Shown here piece by piece: positions 1-5,714 of a stretch of 64,000 nucleotides of DNA. The translations under genes were made by a program, and so were the position numbers. The DNA lies in assembly GCA_027315365.1 (NCBI GenBank), contig DAHUYF010000029.1, forward strand, positions 1 through 64,000. The letters run 5' to 3'. Under the pieces are notes generated by a model that did no database searches, had not been told where the DNA came from, and worked only from the letters and a program-made list of their open reading frames with translations. Every line of letters starts with the position of its first letter. Position 1 is the first letter of the stretch. The stretch comes from Rhodospirillales bacterium (GTDB lineage: Bacteria > Pseudomonadota > Alphaproteobacteria > ATCC43930 > CGMCC-115725).

Positions 1-133
1 TATCGGCGCCGCCCTGCGGCGGCGGCTGACTCGGATGATGGCGGCCGATCAGTCGCTCGAGACGCTCGAGCAGGGCCATGGTCGCCATGTGATCGTCGTG
101 AAGCGCGCGCGAGACGTGCCGTTGCGGTTCCAT
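1..133 (-). CDS. Possible hemerythrin-like protein, N-terminus only (gene runs off the left edge)
   Basis: Only the first 44 codons are in the window. The peptide opens MEPQRHVSRALHDDHMATMA and continues as a leucine-rich amphipathic helix (residues 20-32), then a Pro/Gln-rich stretch. The early helix with a His-Asp-Asp-His cluster recalls the first helix of hemerythrin HHE domains, which bind a di-iron oxygen or nitric-oxide site, but 44 residues cannot prove this. A strong AAGGAG ribosome-binding site sits seven bases before the ATG. The gene starts 82 bases downstream of paaK on the same strand, so it may share its transcript. Confidence 0.5.
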   Translation of the reverse strand, partial: MEPQRHVSRALHDDHMATMALLERLERLIGRHHPSQPPPQGGAD

Positions 134-215
134 GATTGCGCTCCTTGTGCCTGTGCCCAAGCGGCCGGGCAGCGCCCACTGATGTCCATAGACGATGGAA
201 TCGAGTCTCATTGCG

Positions 216-1565
216 CTATGACTTCGGGCGCAGATCGCGAACGCGCACCGCCTTGCCCTCCGAGCGCGGCAGCTCGCCCGACCGCTTAGCCGTCACCTCG
301 CAGGAGACGCCGAGCAGCGATTTCAGATGATGCGCCACCGCGGCGGCGATCGAGCGTCGCGCCGCGTCGTCTCCTGCCGCGACCGACGCGTCGACCTCCA
401 CTTCGAGCGTCACGCGGTCGAGCGCGCCGCTGCGCTCCACCACCACCTGATAGTGCGGCACGATGCCCGGAAGCCCGACCAGCGCCGCCTCGATCTGCGA
501 AGGATAGACATTGACGCCGCGCACGATCAGCATGTCGTCGCTGCGCCCGGTGATGCGCCGCAGACGCAGATGCGTGCGGCCGCAGCGGCAGGGCTCGTCG
601 GTGAGCTGGGTGATGTCGCGCGTGCGATACCGGATCATCGGCAGCGCTTCCTTGGTGAGCGTGGTAATGACCAGCTCGCCGGTCTCCCCAATCTCGCGCG
701 GCTCGCCGCTTTCGGGATCGATGATCTCGAAGAGGAAATGATCCTCCCAGCCGTGGAGGCCCGCTTGCGCCTCGTGGCACTCGATGGCAACGCCGGGTCC
801 CATGATCTCGGACAGGCCGTAGACGTCGATCGCCCTGATCCCCAGGCGGGCTTCCAGGGTGCGGCGCAACCCGTCACTCCACGGCTCGGCACCGAACAAC
901 CCGACGCGCAGCGGGCCGCGGCGAAGATCGACGCCAGAGCGGTCGGCCACCTCGGCGAGGTTGAGCGCGTAGGACGGCGTCGAGCACAGCACCGTGGCGC
1001 CGAAATCGCTCATCAGCGCGACCTGCCGCTCGGTGCCGCCGCCGGAGGCCGGCACCACCGTACAGCCGAGCCGCTGCGCGCCGTCATGGGTGCCCAGTCC
1101 GCCGGTGAAGAGACCATAGCCATACGCGTTGTGCACGATGTCGCCGGCATGGACGCCGGCAGCGACCATCGAGCGCGCCATCAGCAGCGCCCAATTGGCG
1201 AGGTCGCCGGCGGTGTAGCCGACCACGATCGGCTTCCCCGTTGTCCCGGAGGAGGCGTGCAGGCGGATCAGCGTCTCGCGCGGGACGGCAAAGAGGCCGA
1301 AAGGATAGTTGTCGCGCAAATCCGCCTTCGACGTGAAGGGGAAGCGATGCAGATCGCCGAGCCCGCGCATCGCGAACGGCGATACTCCGGCGCCGTCGAA
1401 GCTGCGGCGGTAATGCGGCACGTTGGCGTAGGCATGGAGCAGAACCCGGCGCAGCCGCTCGAATTGGAGGCGCTGCAGCTGCTTGCGCGGCATGGTCTCG
1501 ACATCGGGCGAGAAATAATCGTGTCCTCGGGCGTTGTACCGGCCGCGCATCGCAGGCGTGGTCAT
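216..1565 (-). CDS. paaK: Phenylacetate-CoA ligase
   Basis: AMP-forming ligase that makes phenylacetyl-CoA from phenylacetate, ATP and CoA in the cytoplasm. The 449-residue length fits PaaK. The phosphate-binding loop SSGTTGKP is at residues 105-112, followed by the adenylation core with DVYGLSEIMGPG near the middle. The C-terminal lid carries a GRSDDMLIVRGVNVYPSQIE segment, the usual PaaK hinge. A GGGAGG ribosome-binding site precedes the ATG. It lies 163 bases downstream of a FlK-type thioesterase on the same strand and a few kilobases from a PadBCD-like oxidoreductase that would use its product. The aerobic paaABCDE epoxidase genes are not in the window, so the local context favours an anaerobic route. 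An aryl-CoA ligase for a related acid is possible. Confidence 0.88.
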   Translation of the reverse strand: MTTPAMRGRYNARGHDYFSPDVETMPRKQLQRLQFERLRRVLLHAYANVPHYRRSFDGAGVSPFAMRGLGDLHRFPFTSKADLRDNYPFGLFAVPRETLIRLHASSGTTGKPIVVGYTAGDLANWALLMARSMVAAGVHAGDIVHNAYGYGLFTGGLGTHDGAQRLGCTVVPASGGGTERQVALMSDFGATVLCSTPSYALNLAEVADRSGVDLRRGPLRVGLFGAEPWSDGLRRTLEARLGIRAIDVYGLSEIMGPGVAIECHEAQAGLHGWEDHFLFEIIDPESGEPREIGETGELVITTLTKEALPMIRYRTRDITQLTDEPCRCGRTHLRLRRITGRSDDMLIVRGVNVYPSQIEAALVGLPGIVPHYQVVVERSGALDRVTLEVEVDASVAAGDDAARRSIAAAVAHHLKSLLGVSCEVTAKRSGELPRSEGKAVRVRDLRPKS

Positions 1566-1728
1566 GATTCAGCTCCCTCCCGCTGGTGCGCCGACCTCGC
1601 GGACAGCGCCAGGCCACCGCATCTCCGGCGAGGCAACCAGGAAGCATCGAAGGCGGCGACACCTCGCAAGAATGCGCGCCCCGCAACCGGCGAGATCCCG
1701 GGCCCGGAGCAGGGCGTCGCCGGCACCC

Positions 1729-2151
1729 TCATGAGATCGCAGATCCCGCGGACTTCGCCTTCTCCGCCTTGGCCTTGAGTCGCTCGAGCGTCTTCTGCAC
1801 GTCGGTGACGAAACGCACATGCTTGCCACGCGCGATCTGATCGACGGGGTCGCTCGCGGTGATCTCGAACGTGACCAGCCGGCCCTTCACCTCGGCAATC
1901 ACCACGCGAATCTCGACCGCCATGCCGAGCAAGGTCGGCGCCAGATGATCGAGCTCGACCCGCGCGCCGACGGAATCCTCGCCGGCATCGAGATGCTGCA
2001 GCAGCCCGTCGCGGCAGGTCTGCTCGATGTCCCGCACCAGCGCTGGGGTGGCATAGACCCGCCCGGCCTCGCCCATGAAGCCAATGGTGCGCGTCTCGTC
2101 AACGCCGAACCGCCGCTCGAACACGACCCCGGGAACCAGGCTCGCCTTCAT
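1729..2151 (-). CDS. FlK-family acyl-CoA thioesterase
   Basis: A 140-residue single hot-dog domain protein. The three residues that form the catalytic set in fluoroacetyl-CoA thioesterase FlK are matched in spacing: Thr35 in YATPALV, Glu43 in DIEQTC, and His69 in DHLAPT. The later GKHVRFV motif also matches that family. I chose the ATG at 2151 rather than 2172 because GGGGAG lies eight bases before it. The substrate is unlikely to be fluoroacetyl-CoA; beside paaK it may hydrolyse phenylacetyl-CoA or another aryl-CoA to free CoA. It is the first gene of the leftward paaK transcript, with a TTGAT-N4-ATCAA box about 80 bases upstream. Confidence 0.75.
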   Translation of the reverse strand: MKASLVPGVVFERRFGVDETRTIGFMGEAGRVYATPALVRDIEQTCRDGLLQHLDAGEDSVGARVELDHLAPTLLGMAVEIRVVIAEVKGRLVTFEITASDPVDQIARGKHVRFVTDVQKTLERLKAKAEKAKSAGSAIS

Positions 2152-2231
2152 CCCGTTTCTCCCCGCCGCCATATTCGGTAATTGACTACCGATTTAGAGC
2201 GGAAGTCTGCACCACCGCGGCGCCGATGTAT

Positions 2232-2245
2232 TTGATCTGGATCAA
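2232..2245. promoter_or_regulatory. FNR/Anr/FixK-type binding site upstream of the thioesterase-paaK operon
   Basis: TTGATCTGGATCAA matches the TTGAT-N4-ATCAA consensus of the FNR/Anr/FixK regulators at all ten defined positions. It lies 80 bases upstream of the thioesterase start. A class II arrangement (centre near -41.5) would place the transcription start near 2197, leaving a leader of about 45 bases. The divergent GNAT gene begins 156 bases to the right and could also respond. A box of the same form precedes the padB-like gene. Confidence 0.7.
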
Positions 2246-2283
2246 TCCACCAGCGGCCGGGACGCGGCACCGCCGACTGGAAC

Positions 2284-2301
2284 TAAATTGGTACCAATTT
2301 A
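2284..2301. promoter_or_regulatory. 18-bp perfect palindrome, probable operator
   Basis: TAAATTGGTACCAATTTA reads the same on both strands without a mismatch. It lies in the divergent region between the thioesterase and GNAT genes, in DNA far more AT-rich than its surroundings. The TTGGTACCAA core resembles the half-sites of some GntR-type repressors, and an Rrf2-type regulator is encoded two genes away. Which protein binds is unknown. Confidence 0.5.
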
Positions 2302-2400
2302 CGTATTTACATCCGGCGCCGAATGCGCCAATCTTGCGGAGCGCGGCATGGCGGCGGTGGATCGACGCCGCGCCGCCGCTTCCGGCGGCTGAGGGGCGCG

Positions 2401-2886
2401 ATGAAGACAGCGGCCACGGTCGATGCGAACGCGGGACTGCACATGCGCCCGGCACACGCCGAGGACGTGCCCGCGGTCATCGCTCTCGACGAAGAAGTGA
2501 CGGGTCTCGCCAAGCCCGGCTACTGGCGCGACATGTTCGAGCGCTTCGGCGAGCGTCGGCGCGACCAGCGTTTCTTCCTCGTCGCCGAACGCCAGGGCCG
2601 AATCGAGGGCTTCGTCATCGGCGAGACGCGCGCCTGGGAGTTCGGCTCGCCGCCTTGCGGCTGGATCTTCGCCATCCAGGTCCGCCCCAAGAGCCGCCTC
2701 AAGGGCCTCGGCACGCAGCTCTTCAACGCTATCTGCGACCGCTTCCGCAAGACCGGCGTGGTCAATGTCCGCACCATGCTGGCGCGCGACAACACCACCA
2801 TTCTCTCCTTTTTCCGCAGCCAGGGGATGATGGCGGGTCCGTTCATCGAGCTCGAGACCACGCTTGAGAGCGGCCCCAACTCATGA
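2401..2886 (+). CDS. GNAT-family N-acetyltransferase
   Basis: A 161-residue single-domain acetyltransferase. The acetyl-CoA pyrophosphate-binding stretch is IQVRPKSRLKGLGTQLF in the middle of the protein, with the RxxGxG-type turn (RLKGLG), followed by VVNVRTMLARDNTTILSFF in the usual strand 5/helix region. The reading frame is open further upstream, but that extension is Arg- and Gly-rich and unlike the family, so the ATG at 2401 is preferred. It overlaps the next gene by four bases (ATGA), so the two are probably translationally coupled. The acyl acceptor cannot be told from sequence. Confidence 0.75.
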   Translation: MKTAATVDANAGLHMRPAHAEDVPAVIALDEEVTGLAKPGYWRDMFERFGERRRDQRFFLVAERQGRIEGFVIGETRAWEFGSPPCGWIFAIQVRPKSRLKGLGTQLFNAICDRFRKTGVVNVRTMLARDNTTILSFFRSQGMMAGPFIELETTLESGPNS

Positions 2887-3344
2887 AGCTGCAGAAGGCC
2901 ACCTGCTTCGCGCTGTTCGCCGTGCTCGAGCTCGCCGCCGACCCGACGCGCCAGCTCGCGGCCGCCGAGATCGCCGACAAGTACGGCATCTCGCTGCACC
3001 ATCTGGCGAAGGTGCTGCGCGACCTCGGCCGGGCCGGGATCGTCGACGCGGCCCGGGGCGTCGGCGGCGGCTACCGCTTCGCGGGCAATCCGAAGCGCCT
3101 GACCCTGATGGACGTGATCGAGCTTTTCGAGGAGATTGAGGGCGATACGCTCGGCGGCGACGAGCCGCGGGCTCCGACCGATGTCGGGCGCGCGCTGCGC
3201 CTCGTGCTGAACGAGATCGACGAGCACGCACTCGCCACCTTCCGCTCGATCACCATTTCCACCATGCTGAAGATCGTCCGCCAGCGTCCCTGGACCGCAG
3301 CGCTCGGCGAGCGCCGGCCGCGCAGGCGGGCGCAGCGCGGCTGA
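2883..3344 (+). CDS. Rrf2-family transcriptional regulator
   Basis: A 153-residue protein with an N-terminal winged helix: LQKATCFALFAVLELA, then AEIADKYGISLHHLAKVLRDLGRAGIV as the helix-turn-helix, then the glycine-rich wing RGVGGGYRFAG. The family includes IscR, NsrR and RirA. Only one cysteine (Cys8) is present, so the three-cysteine cluster site of IscR and NsrR is absent and an iron-sulfur sensor of that type is unlikely. The C-terminal tail is Arg-rich. It is coupled to the GNAT gene and lies between the thioesterase-paaK and padBCD-like operons, making it a candidate local regulator. Confidence 0.85.
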   Translation: MKLQKATCFALFAVLELAADPTRQLAAAEIADKYGISLHHLAKVLRDLGRAGIVDAARGVGGGYRFAGNPKRLTLMDVIELFEEIEGDTLGGDEPRAPTDVGRALRLVLNEIDEHALATFRSITISTMLKIVRQRPWTAALGERRPRRRAQRG

Positions 3345-3411
3345 GCGCCGCAGCGCGCACGTCGTTCATGGCATCGGTGGGAGCATCCCTTTGCCGCATT
3401 ACAGGTGAGCC

Positions 3412-4122
3412 ATGGCCGAAACCGTAACCAACGCCGCCGCGATCGGCGAAGACTACCTGCAGCCCGGACGCTTCATTGACAGCGATCACCCCGCTATCGC
3501 CGCCTTCGCAGTGCGCGCGACGGCGAGCGCCTCCGACCCGGTGGCCGCCGCGGTCAAGCTCTACTACGCCGTGCGCGACGAGATCCTCTACGATCCCTAT
3601 GTCCCTGCCGAGGATCCCGACACCTACCGCGCCAGCGCCGTGTTGGCGAAGGGGCGTGGATATTGCGTCGGCAAGGCCTCGCTGCTCGCCGCCGCCGCCC
3701 GGGTGCGCGGCATTCCGGCGCGGGTCGCTTTCGCCGATGTGCGCAATCACCTGGCGACGCCGCGCCTGCTCGAGCTGATCGGCACCGACATCTTCGTCTA
3801 TCACGGCATCACCGAGCTGTGGCTCGACGGGCGCTGGATCAAGGCGACGCCCACCTTCAACCTGACGCTCTGTGAGAAATTCCGCATTCGCCCGCTCGAT
3901 TTTGACGGGCGCGCCGACGCGGTGTTCCACCCGTTCGATCGCGACGGCCGCCGGCACATGGAATATCTGCGCCAGCGCGGCAGCTATGCCGACGTGCCGG
4001 TCGACGTTCTCATGCCGGCCATGCTCGAGGCCTATCCGCGTCTCGCCGAATTCGGCAAGGCGCCGCGCGGCGATTTCGCGAGGGAAGCGGAGGAGCAGGC
4101 GCAGGGATCGTCGCACGGGTGA
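3412..4122 (+). CDS. Transglutaminase-like cysteine protein
   Basis: A 236-residue protein with a transglutaminase-like papain-type core. Cys85 lies in GRGYCVGKASLLAAAARVRGIPAR, the classic cysteine helix, and His131 in VYHGITELWLDGRW. The third catalytic position, usually Asp, appears as Thr in KATPTFN. The first 40 residues and the last 60 carry no recognised domain. There is no signal peptide, so it is probably cytoplasmic. It starts 67 bases after the Rrf2 gene and converges on the padBCD-like operon. Members of this fold act as peptidases or amidases as often as transglutaminases, so the reaction is open. Confidence 0.75.
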   Translation: MAETVTNAAAIGEDYLQPGRFIDSDHPAIAAFAVRATASASDPVAAAVKLYYAVRDEILYDPYVPAEDPDTYRASAVLAKGRGYCVGKASLLAAAARVRGIPARVAFADVRNHLATPRLLELIGTDIFVYHGITELWLDGRWIKATPTFNLTLCEKFRIRPLDFDGRADAVFHPFDRDGRRHMEYLRQRGSYADVPVDVLMPAMLEAYPRLAEFGKAPRGDFAREAEEQAQGSSHG

Positions 4123-4188
4123 CGGAGCAGGACATCAAAAAGGTCGCCGCGCCAAGCCGGCAGTAGCGGCAGACCGGCTTTGCTGCCG

Positions 4189-5070
4189 CTACTGCCAACC
4201 CGGTCTGGCCCCCGGTCCGCTGAGCCCACCGCCGCGCACCGGGGTGATCGGCAGGACCACGCCCTGCGTAAAGGCCATGCGGGTGACCAGCCTGGACTTG
4301 AGCAGCCACCCGCCGGCCACAGCCAGCAATGCAGCGGCGAGAACGGCCGCTCCGGCGGCCTCGGGCAGCACAGCCGCCGCCAGGATGAGCGCCGCCGGCA
4401 GACCGTGAAAGGCCAGCGACAGCGGCCGGTCCAGCGCATCGACCACGGCCCGCGCCTTGACCGGCACCGTTCCCGAGTTCAGGCGGGCGGCGTAGAGGCG
4501 CCAGCTCAGCCAGCGCGCGGCCAGCAGTCCAAACAGCATCCATGCGGCAGAGGCGGGAACGGCTCGGGCGAGCGTGAACGACAGCAGCAAGGTCAGTCCG
4601 GCGCCCTCGGTCAGGCTGGTCGCCAGGATCAGCGGCACCACCAGCGGCTCGCGCCAGGCGGGAATGCCGCGCGAGGCCGTAAGTATCCGCGCCTGACAAT
4701 AGACGAAGGCGACCGCAGCCAGCGTTGCCGCGCGGAGCGGCACTGGCGAGCCGAGCAGAACCGCGCCGCCGCAAAATGCGTAAACCAGCACGGCGGCAAC
4801 CGCCTCGCGCGTCATCCACGAGGTCCGCAGGTGAAGGAAGACGTTGAGCGCGCGCCACGGCCTGCCGATCTCCAGCCAGACGCAGGCGAGGCCGAAGCCG
4901 ATCAGCGCACCAGCCAGCAACACCGTCGGCCGGGGCGCCGAACCGGCAATGTCGCCGACGATCAGCAGCCCCGCCCCCGCCCCGCCGGCGATGAAATTGC
5001 AGGCGGCGCGCCAATCCCAGTTGGCCTGCTGCCGTGGACCGGACACCGCCCGGCCGGCGATTACGCTCAT
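4189..5070 (-). CDS. Membrane anchor subunit of the molybdopterin oxidoreductase (DmsC/NrfD type, PadD-like)
   Basis: A 293-residue integral membrane protein with about eight hydrophobic helices and the family signatures NFIAGGAGAGLL near the N-terminus and WLEIGRPWRALNVF, where a Gly-Arg-Pro loop is typical of quinone-linked NrfD/DmsC anchors. It would hold the catalytic and iron-sulfur subunits on the membrane and pass electrons to the quinone pool. The ATG at 5070 overlaps the stop of the iron-sulfur gene by four bases (ATGA). An upstream ATG at 5085 is possible but less likely given this coupling. The PadD assignment rests on context. Confidence 0.75.
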   Translation of the reverse strand: MSVIAGRAVSGPRQQANWDWRAACNFIAGGAGAGLLIVGDIAGSAPRPTVLLAGALIGFGLACVWLEIGRPWRALNVFLHLRTSWMTREAVAAVLVYAFCGGAVLLGSPVPLRAATLAAVAFVYCQARILTASRGIPAWREPLVVPLILATSLTEGAGLTLLLSFTLARAVPASAAWMLFGLLAARWLSWRLYAARLNSGTVPVKARAVVDALDRPLSLAFHGLPAALILAAAVLPEAAGAAVLAAALLAVAGGWLLKSRLVTRMAFTQGVVLPITPVRGGGLSGPGARPGWQ

Positions 5071-5714
5071 CGGCCCTTGTCCCACAGGTAGTAGATGTTG
5101 GGCCCGGTCCCGAGTTCCTCATGCATGCGAAACCATTCGTTGCTCGCCAGGAGCAGCGACACCGGGCTCTCGGGATCGTCGAGGTCGCCGAAATGCAGCG
5201 CCCCGGCGATGCATGAATTGACGCAGACCGGCGTCGCCTCCGGATCGACACCCGGCACCTTGCCGGTGGCGAGCCCGGCATCGAGGCGATCGGCGCAGAA
5301 GGTGCATTTGGTCGCCACCCCGACCCTTTTCTCGTCGATCCGCGCCTGCTCGCTGTCCAGGGCGACGCCATAAGCGAATTCGACGGTGTCGACCTTGAAG
5401 CGGGCATCGTAGGGGCAGGCCAGCGCGCAGTAGGAACAGCCGATGCACAGCTCGTAGTCGATGGTGACGATGCCGTCGGCGCGCTTCCCGGTAGCCCGCG
5501 TGGGGCAGACCTCCATACAGGGCGGCTGGTCGCAATGCTGGCAGCCGGTGGGAATGAAGACGCGGCGCACCGCCGGATACTCCCCGACTTCGATGTCCAG
5601 GACCCGCCGCCACTGCACCCCAGGCGGCGTGGCGTTGGCCTCCTTGCACGCCGCCGTGCAAGTCTGGCAGCCGACGCAACGCCGAAGATCGGCGATCATG
5701 GCATAGCGCGTCAC
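5067..5714 (-). CDS. Iron-sulfur subunit of the molybdopterin oxidoreductase (DmsB/NrfC type, PadC-like)
   Basis: A 215-residue ferredoxin-like electron-transfer subunit. Four cysteine groups are visible: C13-x2-C16-x2-C19-x3-C23, then CQHCDQPPCMEVCP, then CIGCSYCALACP, then CTFC paired with a later CVNSC. This is the pattern for four [4Fe-4S] clusters in the DmsB, PsrB and NrfC group. The GTG at 5714 overlaps the stop of the catalytic gene (GTGA), and its own stop overlaps the anchor start (ATGA), so the three genes are tightly coupled. A much longer open frame upstream is an artefact, because it would run through the catalytic gene. There is no signal peptide. Confidence 0.85.
   Translation of the reverse strand: MTRYAMIADLRRCVGCQTCTAACKEANATPPGVQWRRVLDIEVGEYPAVRRVFIPTGCQHCDQPPCMEVCPTRATGKRADGIVTIDYELCIGCSYCALACPYDARFKVDTVEFAYGVALDSEQARIDEKRVGVATKCTFCADRLDAGLATGKVPGVDPEATPVCVNSCIAGALHFGDLDDPESPVSLLLASNEWFRMHEELGTGPNIYYLWDKGR

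Noticed and set aside
327-1778. Long rightward open frame over paaK
   Set aside because: It is antisense to paaK, has an Arg/His-rich composition and no domain. It comes from high GC at third codon positions of the real gene.
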